Source of the DNA: Diploscapter coronatus
Lineage: Eukaryota > Nematoda > Chromadorea > Rhabditida > Rhabditidae
DNA length: 64,000 bases
Assembly (NCBI GenBank): GCA_964036155.1
Contig: OZ038423.1
Location: 9,811,249 to 9,875,248 of the forward strand
Direction of reading: 5' to 3'
Of this stretch, positions 25,301 to 40,507 are shown one piece after another. The notes beneath the pieces were generated by a model. That model was not told the origin of the DNA and searched no databases. It was given only the letters and a program-made list of their open reading frames with translations. Within the stretch, counting starts at the first letter, position 1; every line of letters starts with the position of its first letter. Both the position numbers and the translations under genes were made by a program.

Positions 25301-25887
25301 ATTACCAAGTTCTCGGTATATAGGTGATAGAGATATGGAGCATTATTTCTGAGAATTGGGTAGATCATGAGTTTCAAAGTTAACACTTTTCTCGTTCAGA
25401 AGCCCCACCACCGTCATTCCAACAACCAGTCCAGCGTGTGACGGGAGGCTTCGCGTCGTTTGCTCGATCTGCCCAGACACCCGTTCCACAGCCTGTAGTC
25501 CAAGCACCACCGCCAACTCGAACACCGTCAATTTCAGTAAGTCATTAGAAAAAGTGAAACGTCTCTTGAAAAGTTCATCCAGCTCATTTACTATTCATTT
25601 AAAAGATAACCCAGTTTAAGGTAAGCATTTGTTGATAGAAAGACAAAATTGAATGAGTTTTCAAGAAACTACCCCTGCAACCTAAATTAAATATCCTTCA
25701 CTTTCAGCAATTCCCGCAACGCTGCGCCGACCGATCGCCGTGGTGTGCTTCGTGGCTCAACCAGAACCCCCGAGTCTGTCAAATTTCGTCAATCTACATG
25801 CGACGCGATTGCGCGCGCTCATGTCATTTCTGTGTTGGTAGAAAGAGGAGAGTCCGCATGAGAAAGTCGAGTATCGTCAAATCATAA
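19388..25887 (+). CDS. suro-1: Secreted M14 zinc carboxypeptidase with mucin-like insert and C-terminal ShKT domain
   Basis: The ATG at 19388 gives a signal peptide with a hydrophobic core (SLSLVVFSLATTL), then a carboxypeptidase propeptide. The catalytic domain has the zinc/active-site motifs HAREW, LNRNFDW, LHTYSQ and LELRPGE, so the zinc ligands and catalytic Glu are kept. The segment matching the Tyr248 loop reads DWAKGKG, so that Tyr is not evident. After about 21.97 kb and a 600-bp intron, exon 22571-24892 (one 39-bp intron near 23137) and two more exons encode about 850 residues rich in Thr, Pro, Ser and Lys/Arg with many TT, TP and AP runs, a likely O-glycosylated stalk. The last exon (about 25710-25887) encodes a six-cysteine ShKT domain (PWC, YMRRDC, SCHFC) and a basic tail. 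The family acts outside the cell; in C. elegans SURO-1, a related M14-ShKT protein, acts in cuticle collagen assembly. Orthology to suro-1 is likely but not proven. Confidence 0.8.
24441..24468 (+). repeat. Hexamer microsatellite (GCACCT)4.7 in coding sequence
   Basis: Four full GCACCT units plus GCAC encode alternating Ala-Pro inside the mucin-like part of the carboxypeptidase. Copy number changes here keep the reading frame, so allele length variation is expected. Confidence 0.9.
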
Positions 25888-28800
25888 GCCTAACGCCTAA
25901 AATTCTATAAATGGAACGGTTTCGGTGACTTACAGATAGTCCTAAGTAACTTCACGCATTTCATTGTTTTATTTGCTTTCTTGCTCGAAACTCAATTTTT
26001 CGATGAAGTTTGAGATGATGATCTAAAAATGAGCATGAAAGTCGCCATTTTCCCGCTATTCCAGGATCATTTCCGGTGCTTGATTTTTAGATTTTTCTTT
26101 TGCGTTTTTTGCTGACAAATCTTCGCTTTATTTTCGCTAATTTTGAGATTTCCCTCTTGTGTATACAGCATTCTCCCGTGCCGTGTGCAAGTTACGGTTT
26201 GTTGTATCGTAAATTCTATAGCAAATTTTCCGTTGTTGAATTAATTTCGATATCTCATGCCTAAACGTGTCCAGATCGTTTTTGGGTCTAAAATTTTATG
26301 GATGTGAGAAGTTTTAGCACCTTTGCTTAACTTCGACTTTCAGAATTCTTTGAAATTTAGAAACAGGTGAAAATTGAAATCACTTTGCCAACTTTGGTGA
26401 ATTTTGTGAGACTGACTTTGATCATAATGATCTTCTTGTCTCCATCAACAAATTGCATTCCTCGTTGAAGGGCAAATGAAGCTGATCTTCGTGCATCACC
26501 TTGAACCTAAATAATTGTCCTTATTCCGGACCCAGAAATGATCGAACTTTTCTCCTCACTCCAAATTAATTCGGGTCAATTCTCATAGCGGATTCCAGTT
26601 CGTTGTGGTGTGCTTTTCTGTTCTCTTCGACGCTTTTTGAGTTTGTTTTTGTCATTGCTTTCTTCGAATTTGAACAATTAATTAATTCAACTTCTTCATT
26701 CCGAGGAAAACGCTGTGAATTGTTCAAGTCTGATCGAAGCCGATGATAGTAGAAAACTTTAATTTTATTGTTTTGCTGATGCGTTTTAGATTTTGATTGT
26801 CTGATGTCGGTCAGTTGACTAGGCCTTTCCCGCCGAAAATAAGTAATAAAAATTTCATAATTATTGAAACTGTATGCTTCTGAGGAAATTTTTCGAATTC
26901 CATGGGATATCAGTTTGAGGTAGACATAATCTTTCGTCAAATTAGAAGAGCATTCACTATAAAATGTTGTGATCATGAACTTTTAAAAAAAATCAAAATA
27001 TCATGAAGTTCACGAATGCTTATGGCTACTGTTCTTGAAACCAACGTATCGTTTGTCTCCAATGAAGTGGCATAAAACATTGAATGCGCCAAAAGTTGCA
27101 GAAATTAGAACCAACATTAATGCGCTATTTGTCATCAAAGTTGCTCATTACCAACGCATTTTTCGATCTTTCCAACGTTATCCACAAGAGGCTTTACGCA
27201 TTTCTCACCATCAGAACACTCGAACAGTATCTCAAGAATGGCGAATAGTCTTGATCGAGTTGAAAAAGAGCAAGTAATGAGAAAGTTTCACGACTAATTG
27301 TGTACAATAATGAGGTTACTATTTTTTTTTTCCATCTTTTGACGCATTTAATCTTTTGTGCCACTTCACTGGAGATAAAAAATATCAAAGAGTGGATTTT
27401 TCATTTCATCCCATCTCAACAGGTTTACGAGTATCCGTTGGGCATTGACCTTGAGGAGACAAGGGTGTGATGGGTTGCGTAAGGAGACATTGCGGATCAA
27501 TGATGTTACCAAGTTAGGATAATGCAATGAATAGGGAGAAAGACGGATTTGACAGGATCGGATGACTGACAGATCAGGAATGTATCGAAGGATATCTTTA
27601 AGCTTATCAATAATTCTGCTCCAAGTACCGAGAAGGTTCCCGAAACAATTTCCACTACAGTCCCATGTGACTCTTCTTCCGATGTAAGAATTTCTTGAAA
27701 TTGAACAGTTTCACTCGAGGATTCCAAAATAATGTTCGCCCCAATTAGTTTCCAGACCATTTCCTTTCACAGAATATCGTTTCAAGTACCGTCTCAAAAT
27801 AGCAAATTGGCAGCCTAACGACTCGCAGGTGGACAATTTCGAACGAAATAGACTCTTTGATGGGGAAAATTGCAATTTACCCATCTTTTCCGAGTGTTTT
27901 TCAAGAATATTTGCTTTTATCATAAGAATTTGTTGAATGAATAGGTGTAAAATGGACAGACACGGCTTGTGGCATCATAATCTTGTTAGACACACTGGAT
28001 AGTATCCAGCTGAGAGATTTTCGGGGATAAAAGATACTCAGCCATAGGGGAAATTCGCCAAATGAGCCCCGATCGGACCTCGGATAAGTCGCGTAGATCT
28101 CTAAACCCTGACAAATTATGCCGTCAGATACGGTAGCTAAGAAAATGTTTAGCAATCTGAACAAAATGATCTACAAATACAATTTTTGTCGTTTTTCTCC
28201 AAATATGGCCGTTTTCTGACTATTTCTTCTCAAAAATATCGTCTGTGCGATATTTTCCAACTAAATGCAAAGGACGCTCACTCTTGTCGACTATTTTGAG
28301 TGGCATATTGCACAAATTGAAAGACGATCGTGGGGGATTTTATCAGGACGGCTGGGAAGCTGATAATTATCTCAAATTAGTCGGTCGGACAGAAGGCCGT
28401 TTACGAAAGCTCTTCTCCTAGTAATTGAGGGGCGCGCGCGACTAGCGCAAATGAAAGGAAACGCCGAACTTTGCGGAGTGACGCTGTAAATTTCAAGCTA
28501 TCATCTAACGACGAATGGTGGCTAATTAAAACAGGCCGGAGGGGATTCATAAATGGCGATAAACCACTAATTATCTCCGAGTAGGCATTTCCGAAAACGG
28601 GCACAGGCTTAGATATTAGATCTCGTTCGCCTACCGTAAACGTCTCTATCATTAGCTTGCGAAATGTCGCATGATACGAAAATATTTTCACGGCTTGTGC
28701 AAAATCTGTAGCGCCTTTATTTTTTGGAACGTGATTTTGTTAGGTTATAATAATTTTGAATAGAATAATCAGACTTAGGGAGCATTTGAGTCAGATTCGA

Positions 28801-30910
28801 AAAATATACTAGGGGTAAGTCGTAGGAGCGAAATTTACGTTATGCCTTCATCATGATTGGAGGAAATTGGTGAAAATCCAAGGCTAGAGATACAAAACTG
28901 TGAAGGAATATTATAGGGGTAGATCGCTTGGCCATTCTGACTTAAGTCCTCCCTAGGTATGAAATTAGTGAAATTTTTCATTTATTGCGATTGCGATTTT
29001 TGTATTTGCCGAGCAAATTTCATAAAACCCCTACACCATATTAGATAGTTCGAAGCTTACATGAATATTTTGGTTAATGAAGACTACTGTGATGGGTTCC
29101 CAGAAAGCTTTTACCCCACTCCTTTTGAATATCGAAAGTTTTCGCCCTTTCTCACTTCGCACTTTGGCGCTGTACATGGATACCCCCTGTATTTTCTAAT
29201 TTTCCCACAACACTGCGTGTGGCCGCAACTCCTTTGTCATTCAATTCATTCATTAACCGTACTCACTTTCTTCCTGCCCAAAAGCAATTTATCGTGTTAA
29301 AATCGGATTCTTTGAAGTCTTAGTTTTTCTGAAGATCTTCGGATTTTCAAATTGAAACCTTTTTCCTTGTCATCATGAGATACTTGCAATATCATTATCA
29401 CTAGCCAACCTAACCTATAATCAAATGTAATTTCGAATGTTATACAATTTGAGCAACAGAACAGAGGTTTCATGCTATGAAAATGTCGTGAAACTATTTT
29501 AACTTTCGGCGATTATGATTTTCTTGCATTTCGTGACATCTTAATTTTATTTCTCTAGATAAATTAGTGTACGAAATGATACAGTACCCTAGACATTCTC
29601 TTTTCATGAGATAAAATTAGGGCTCTCAAGCTCCGCTCCTTTACAAAAACGTTTGTGATAGAAGCTTAAAGTAGAAAATTTGGAAAGGAAGTACCCTTCA
29701 AACCCCAAATGTCTTAAAAGTCCAATCTCGATAGACGATAAACCTGATAAAATGGTTCTGTACAAAAATTAGGACAAAATAGCTGTACACAACCACGCAC
29801 AGACAACATTTCGTTTGCGAAAATGTATTCATTTTGGGTGACGGATTTTTGCGATTTTTCGGTCAGGGAATTATTATTTTTAAAAATTTGTTTCTTCACA
29901 GAAATCTTATTTACAGCCCAGACCACCTTTTATGTGTAAAAATTTATCCAAAAATGAGATTTGGCATATCCACTTAGAGAAAATGTTAACTTTATAATAT
30001 CGTAAAAAATTCAAGTAGAACTTTTAACACCGACGAAAATTTAGTCTTGATAGAATTACAAAATGTTCCAATTTTAACGAAATTTCCGAAATTGGGTGCA
30101 AATTTGTCCTTATTCACCAATCCACCCATTAGTCGGCTCGGACCTTTTGAAGTGGTCCGCCGCTCACCTGTAAAGTAGTTTGGGCTGAGGACACGCAATT
30201 TTATCCACTCCCATTATAAGGGGATTTCCTTCTCTGTACATCTCAAGCTCCCAATTGTAAGGGTGAATCTCTAATCATCACGGCAAATTGTTAACCTCAT
30301 CTCTTGAAAAAACATATGGTCCGTCATTCAAACATTATCGAGCGGTCACCATCTGTAATATGATAAGCTTCAAGAGATGTGCAGAAACCGATTATCGAGT
30401 AATTTTTTCAAGTAACAAAATTTAGTTGTATGGTTTTGAAGCGAAAACTTACTACTGTATAATTTTTAAATATGAATTATTTCGATTTTTGAGACCTATT
30501 TCCGGAACAGCCTTTATTCTTAGCCTTGATAAGTTTCTTATTCTTCCAAGGTTAGACTTTTTAATGGGATCTAGTTTTGTCAATTGCTGATGATACATTC
30601 ACTACAATCCCCCAAAACTCCCAATATCAAACCATTTTCTTAGCGTTATTCAACGGTTCATGCAATAATCTCTGAGCGATTACCTCATTTTGTCTGAGCT
30701 ATCTCTCCTATTTCTTCACCTAAGCCTGTCTGCTACCGTATCCCTTGTGGGAGGAGCCGAAGAAGAAAAGCGGTCAAACCTAGGTGAGAAATGGGTTGAG
30801 GAAGAGATCTATGTGTATGGGAAAGTAGCGGTGCTCCACTTGCATATCCTTACTTCTCAGCGCAATTTTCGTAATTTCTTCAAATTTTGCAGGGCAACTC
30901 AACGTCTGAA
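25888..30910. other. Intergenic spacer, carboxypeptidase to Sp factor
   Basis: About 5 kb with no recognisable gene on either strand. The longest open frame (26566-26976, minus, 136 codons) is Asn/Lys/Ser-rich, has no known motif, and is within what AT-rich sequence gives by chance. No RNA gene was seen. Confidence 0.45.
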
Positions 30911-30917
30911 TTTTCAG
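30911..30917 (+). promoter_or_regulatory. Splice acceptor 10 nt before start codon (candidate trans-splice site)
   Basis: TTTTCAG ends at 30917 and the Sp-factor ATG is at 30928. A second acceptor (ttttgcag) lies about 25 bp upstream. The very short leader fits spliced-leader addition. Confidence 0.45.
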
Positions 30918-30927
30918 ACCTCAGCGG

Positions 30928-33900
30928 ATGGTCGACATGAATAACATGAAGGCGGCCGACTCTACTCAACTGACGACCGAAGGACTGACTCCAGTTTTAC
31001 CGGTACTCAATTTTCGAGATTAATCAAATCCGTCGCACCCTGGAATTTTCCCGGATTCAACCGTTTTTCGTTGGGGAAATGAATAGTGTCAGCCGGCAAT
31101 ATGCATGATTATACACTTTGAGCGAAGAGGCTCAGCCCACCTATTTTTGGGCTTCGGGTTTGGATTTGAGGCTGTATTCGAGAATTTGACGTCTCTCTAG
31201 AAAACGTATAATATCAGTCTAGGCAGGATGGTCACACTCTTTAGAAAATCGTTTGTGAGTAGGCAGATTGGAATTCGTGTTTATTCTAAATTCTTCCCCG
31301 GATTTTTAACTTCTCAATGGCTACAGTAATATCACTCAGAGTGTGGAAGATAGTCATACTCTTGAACAGGGCTGCCAACAGGTATTGAAAACTCGCTCCT
31401 GTACTTGTATTAAATCTGAAATTCTCACTCTTTATCCGTCTTAACTATGGACAGGTAAGAATTTTGCCTTACCTGTGTCCTATATTTCACCATCGTTAGA
31501 AAGGGCAAGCAGGTTGACGAGAACCATATTCCGCCGTTATTTTTGCTCAGGAGTATGTATTCTGGGAGGTAATTAAGACTTTTGGTTAACAAAAACCAGA
31601 TAAAACTTGATTTTGAACGATAGAATCTTCATTTTCTGGACTCCCAAATGAGCACGGTTTCGCAAACTTCAAACTGCTCGCAGACTTTTGGCACAGAACC
31701 GTTTCAGAAGGTTTATCGTCTCTATTTAGTTTGAGTTTCTAACGATATACGGCGGTTGAAGGGTGTTTGTTTCCTATTTTGGGGATTCCTTAACTATCAC
31801 TTTTTGCTACATACCGCGCATTTGCAGAGGGACGGAGTTTGCGCTCTCTAACCATAGTTAAGAGAAAAAACTCGGTGCCTATTGACAGCCATGTTCCTGA
31901 AAAGATCCCTTTATCGTTGAGTGGTTGACGGTTTTACCAACCTCAAAACTTGCAACATTTCCAAAAATTTTCTTCAACTACCATGTGAATTTTAATTTAG
32001 GGCGAAGAAAATCCCCTCAACAAACTAGTCGAACAGTACAATAAACTCACCCAAGACAATCGGAAAACGCTAGAGAGACTAGAGGTAAGCCTGTTCTTCT
32101 TTTCCGAGGGAAAGTGAAATTTCAGACCGGAAAGACTACCGATCGACTGACGATACCAGCGGATACAGCTTACGCACAGTATCCTCAGTACTGGTCAGCT
32201 ACGACGCCATGGTACGGAAGTTTTATCTTCTTTCTTGTACTCCTCATGAAGATCCCTCAAGTCTAGACATCTTTCATAAGTTTCAAGTCCAATTGATGAT
32301 ATAACTTGACTTCAAAGACAATCAACTCTATCCTGGAGATAATCTTCTAAAAAATTCCCACCTTCTAAATTCAGGTGGGACCAATCGAGCTGGAATTTGG
32401 CTTACGCCCCAGATGTCGCTTCTCCTTACTCTTCATACGCAGTCGTTGCGACGAACCCGCTGAGTTTCCTCAATTCTGCAGCGGCAGTTAGCGCCTCGCC
32501 AATCCGACCTGCACCGATTTCCCCGTCGGTAGCGATTTCCATCGCCAACACGACGAATACGAACGCGCTGTCGACGCTAAGTCAGACCAGGAGCAGTAAT
32601 TCCAAGGTTTCCCATTTTCTTTGAAACAAAAAGTCGTTATTCACGTAGGTAACATAGAAAATTAATAAGAGACAAATTTTGCAATGGGCTTCGATTGTTT
32701 CTTAAGGACTTCAAATTTATTTCAACTATATATAACAGATGGAATTGATTAGAACAAATTTCTATTCACATCATCTGTCCGACTTTCGGAATCTTATCGA
32801 AAAATTGCAATTATTTCTTTTCAGCCTTCATCCGGTCTAACTTCATCCGGTGGCAAATATCCTCGGAATAACTGTGAATGTCCGAATTGCCAGGAAGCCG
32901 AACGAGTCGGTTAGTCAATTTTTAATTTAGTTTTTTTTTCAAAGTTTTCTTGGAATTGATTTTCTCGTTGATCTCTTCAATTGTGTGAAAACGGACGCTC
33001 GCTCGAAAACATGCTAAATTGTAGTGCAATTGTGCGACTTCGACCATGAGCCTAACCAGCAATTAGAGAAAAGGCTGGAAAAAATCGAGGAGAAATTGAG
33101 GAACGAGAGGATTTGAATGTTTTATTTCAGCACCTTTGAAATAAAAAAAATCGGCATCGATTTTGTTAGGCCATATAGAATTTTTTAACGCAAAAAACTT
33201 ATCAGTGGTTTCAATGAGGTGATCTCCATTAAAAAGATCATTTTCTTCATAATTTTAATTTAAAGAATCTCGAAAAGAAATACTTTTATCGGTTTTTCCA
33301 AATTGTTTCGTGCCTTTAGTCGGCTTGATCACAATTCAATCGATAAGTGCTCATGCCCTAATTTATTACCGGACACATTATCGGCTAAAACAGATAAAAG
33401 AGAGCCGTTGGAAATGCCAAAAAGGCACGATAGTCAGAGATAAAGGACTTTGGAGAGAAGGAAAGAACAGATGTGAAGATATCCGAGATAGGCAAAGGAA
33501 ATGATAATATCTAGAAAAGGATATATGAAATCCTTATGTTAGAGATAAAGGAAGGTTTTATGAGAAAGGTGGCAATATTACGTGAGGGGGAAAAATATGG
33601 CTAGCCTAAAATTGAGTTATGCAATTCAAGGACAAAGAAGGATAAGTTAGGCAAGAAAAGATAATATTTTTAAAGGATGGGAATTATTCTGGTAAACGAA
33701 CTTCCGATCGTAGATTGGTTAAAATTTAGAAAATCGAATGTTTTGAAACTTACACTATAAACTTCGTCAGGGTTTATTATCTTCACTTGAAAGTTTTTTT
33801 ACGTATCTTGCCTAAAACTTCCTTCAGGCGCATTTTTCATACCTGTTTGACCTATGATTTCTATTGGATTATCTAAATGCTCAATTTTCAGTCAATTGAC

Positions 33901-34455
33901 AGTAGATTTCCCTGTAGCAAGACACGATTGATTCCCATTGTTAATCGATCCTAACAAGTCCGAGACTAGCCTTTAGCAAGTAACGAAGTAGTGAGGAAAA
34001 AGAAAAGGAATTGAGGTATACTGTAGTCAAGAAGATGAGAATAGACGTAAACGAGATGCTTCTTTCTTCTCATCTCCTTGCAGCGAGAAAATAACAGGTT
34101 TCGAGCTCCCAAACCTAAATCGCGAGAAAAATAGGGAAAATATCGAATATGAAAATATTTAATTGATGAAACATTGAAGCTGAATTCGAAAATAGCTAAA
34201 TTCTTGAATTTTCAAAAGGAAAATTATTTTCAGTAGCATCTCTAATTGTAAAAATGAAAACAAACCAAGAATAAAACAAATCAATACAAATTTTTAAAAC
34301 TGATATTTTTAGGCCTCGCAAACATTCCCATGAAGCGACGCGGAATTCACAACTGTCACGTCGCAGGTTGCGGAAAGGTGTACAACAAAAGCAGCCACCT
34401 CAAGGCACATCTCAGATGGCACAGCGGCGAGAGACCACCGGTAAGGAGAGCTTAA
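30928..34455 (+). CDS. sptf-3: Sp/KLF-family transcription factor (Btd box and first C2H2 finger)
   Basis: Six exons read in phase from ATG 30928: 30928-31002, one ending about 32082, one ending about 32211, about 32376-32604, 32824-about 32909, and about 34314-34440. The N-terminal half has a helix-like charged part ([20 protein letters not shown]) and a Ser/Ala/Thr/Pro-rich activation-type stretch with [13 protein letters not shown]. Then comes an exact Sp-family Buttonhead box ([13 protein letters not shown]) followed by the first zinc finger ([23 protein letters not shown]) and the linker HSGERP. Sp factors bind GC/GT boxes in the nucleus through three such fingers. Fingers 2 and 3 are not seen in good form: reading on from 34440 stops at TAA 34453-34455. 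A small terminal exon-like sequence (KRRSNEVPATSQ, stop at 36108) follows a good acceptor at 36069 and may be the true end. The gene symbol rests on family and recalled chromosome only. Confidence 0.75.
31364..31896. mobile_element. Foldback (nested inverted-repeat) element in Sp-factor intron
   Basis: The outer arms 31364-31385 and 31875-31896 are imperfect inverted repeats (GAACA-GGCTG core). Inner arms TCTTAACTATGG-type at 31439-31450 and 31852-31863 match exactly in inverted orientation. The 530-bp segment lies in the first intron and carries no open frame of note. No clear target duplication was found, so it is called by symmetry only. Confidence 0.5.
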
Positions 34456-36069
34456 AATTATTCTAATTTTGACTGCAATTATTTACTCATTGAAAATTAC
34501 ATTGTAAAAACTGGCACTTTTTCCATAATGAGAGATAAATTCGTTAAAGTTTGCGGCATCACTCTATCATGTTCGTTAACAAAGAAAGACGGACACAAGC
34601 TAATGATCTAGAATGTTACAGAATTATCTATAATCACTAACTAGGAAAGAGGTGGACATGAAATCATTCAGGCTCAAAAATGAAATTAAATTCGGCTTAA
34701 AATCAACTGTATAGAGTTATAGCCACGCCCAAAAACACTTTACAAATCATTGTGCAGGAAAACGTTCTTCGTTAATGAACATGAGAGAGTGGATATAGGT
34801 TTCAAGTTTCAAGCGTTTAGATAAACCAATGACTGGAGCTTTTGACACTACTGATTATAGACTTGTCCAAACAAAGATTGAAAGAGAATGATATTGAGTG
34901 GGGCTGAAACATATCTTATACAATTTTTTGTTTTCTTTTTAATTTATACTTATCCCTCGAAACTGATACTCCCTGATTACGTTATTGGCTGACTTAGAAC
35001 GTATCAACTTTCTTGTTGTTTTACCCAATCGATAGGTAGATAATGACTGTCACTTCTCTAACCAGACATTTGTTTTTCTGATACTCTTTCTTTCTTCATC
35101 ATATCTAATTACGCAATACTCTACGTCTAAAGCTAGTCCTCTTCTTTTCTGTCCTCTTGTTTTCCATGTTATTTCTTCGAATCAACCCCTAATTAGAAAG
35201 GCTTACGGTATATCCCCGAAAATGGGCATTACCGAGTTATCGCGTAAAATGAGACGTATTCCCAAAAACAGAAGAATGCTTAAGAAAAGTAAGGAATTTT
35301 TGGACATTCTTTGGATTCGAGAAATTTTCTTCTGAAGAAAGTACTCAGATCTAATAAGCTTCTATGTAATGATAATAGATAGGAATAAAAACGATCAAGA
35401 TGCTAGGGCCTAACTTTTCTGTCCTAAAATATTATTTTGATTATTACGGCAGTAGCTTTTTGGGAAGAGATTTTATTCGATAAGCAATCATTTCAACAGT
35501 GAGGTTGAAATTTTATAGGCTTGATGAAATGCATATGAAATTTTTTTGTCATAACATTTGAAACTTCTTGATTTGTACTTGTGAAAGTTAGCGGATAACA
35601 AGGCGGAAGAGTTATCAACACAAAAATTGGCGTAATTTATGAAAATACTTGAAACATACGGAAAGAAATATCTTTGAAATTTTCAAGCAAAAAATCTCGA
35701 ACCTTTTGGAAAATGTTGCAATTTATTCCGGACACTTTTCGAATTAGATAAAGTCAGTGGGGAACAAGATCTTGGCGATTCAAAAATGACAAGAATCAAC
35801 TCTATTTACCAAAATTTGCTGATCAAACTGTTTGGGAACAAATTTCTCGGAAGAAGTTTGAGAACTTTAAAAAAAAAAATTCTGAGATTTGAAGTGAGAT
35901 GCTTTTACAATTTGTGAACACAAGTTTCTCGAAGGGGTACTTTGCCATCTTTGTGGTCGGCTCACCGGTGCAGAGACGAGAAGATGAATAGACACTTCCA
36001 ATGAGAGTAATGACGAACATGGGAAATTAATTCAAAAATCGATAAAAATTTTAATTTTTGAACTTTCAG
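34456..36069 (+). other. Intron or 3' region of the Sp factor with possible zinc-finger remnants
   Basis: About 1.6 kb where zinc fingers 2 and 3 would be expected. At about 35826-35870 one frame recalls the finger-2 core (LFGNKFLGRS, LRT), and at 35949-36000 CHLCGR is followed, two bases out of frame, by MNRHFQ, as in a finger-3 C2H2 unit. Neither is an intact finger, and the resemblance may be chance. Confidence 0.25.
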
Positions 36070-36108
36070 AAACGTCGTTCTAACGAGGTTCCAGCAACTT
36101 CACAATAG

Positions 36109-37204
36109 AATGGGAAAATCTACGAAATACGATTCACAAAAGTATTCTATTTTTCGTTGAAATCTTGGAGTGCTGTAGCCCAGTCCTTGAATGATAATCA
36201 CATGATAAAGCATAAAGATGAACACGCGGATCTTAACGACACATAAGATTTTGAGCTACGGTATCTTAGATTTTTCTTTATCATTTTGTGTATCATATCA
36301 TGTTTCTACAGTATCCTTAATTTATTCATTTTTCTCTGAGCGATATCTCTCTATTTGGACATATCAAAGCGTTCCGAAAACTGTCTCAATTTCTGAAACT
36401 TATCATTTTTCGCATTTTTGGAGAGTTCATCGTTTTTTTTCGAAGAACTATTTTGCAAACTGGGTGAACTTTCCAGGAAAAGTTTTTTTTTGTTGTAAAT
36501 TTCTCGCATCTTATTTATTTATAGTTGTCTCCGCTAAAAATGCATCTTACGAATTTTGGAATAAGCAAGAACTAGTCCCTGACACAAATAAACATATTTT
36601 TGCAAATAAATAAAAAATAAATGGAAAGATAATTTTAGTTTATTTAAAGAATGGGAACAAAAATGAATAATAATCAAGTAGAAGTCATACGTACCAGAGA
36701 AATAAAATCGGGAAAATGTTGATTTTTATACACAAATTGATGAATTTTGGAGAGGTGTATACTTTGATTAATCTGAAACAAAGGAAATTTGAGCAAGTTA
36801 AATAAATTTTCATAACCAAACCAAAAAACCCATCACTATGATAAAGCATAGTTCAGAAAAAGCTTGGATAATAATTTTTGAAATTCAGGAAAATATAAAA
36901 TTAGCACTTTTTTGTATCAAAGTATACACCTGGAAAAGTTAGTGAAGAATGAAAGAGTAAGAGAGATTGCAAAGACGCAGAGGACCTCGTTAGAATGGAT
37001 CAGCAAACCGGATGATGGTGGTTAAACGGAAAAAGGGACGAAGTGATGTTGACTGCCTAAAAATTCTAAATTTACATTTAGGCTTCAAATTTGGAAATTT
37101 ATAGATAAGTTTTAAAAAAAACGAAATAAATGTTATGAAGTTGTTGGCAATGCATGGAAGGAATTGATAAGTATATTAAAAAAATAAAAGAAGCAAAAAA
37201 CTTA
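36109..37204. other. Spacer between convergent Sp-factor and NEDD8 genes
   Basis: No supported gene. It contains a perfect 16-bp inverted repeat, AGGTGTATACTTTGAT at 36753-36768 and its complement at 36916-36931, spanning about 180 bp. An open frame at 36218-36613 is Phe/Ser/Tyr-rich without motifs. Confidence 0.5.

Positions 37205-40507
<3,303 letters not shown>

Noticed and set aside
26566..26976. 136-codon minus-strand open frame
   Set aside because: Low-complexity Asn/Lys/Ser content, no motif, and within chance expectation for AT-rich DNA of this length.
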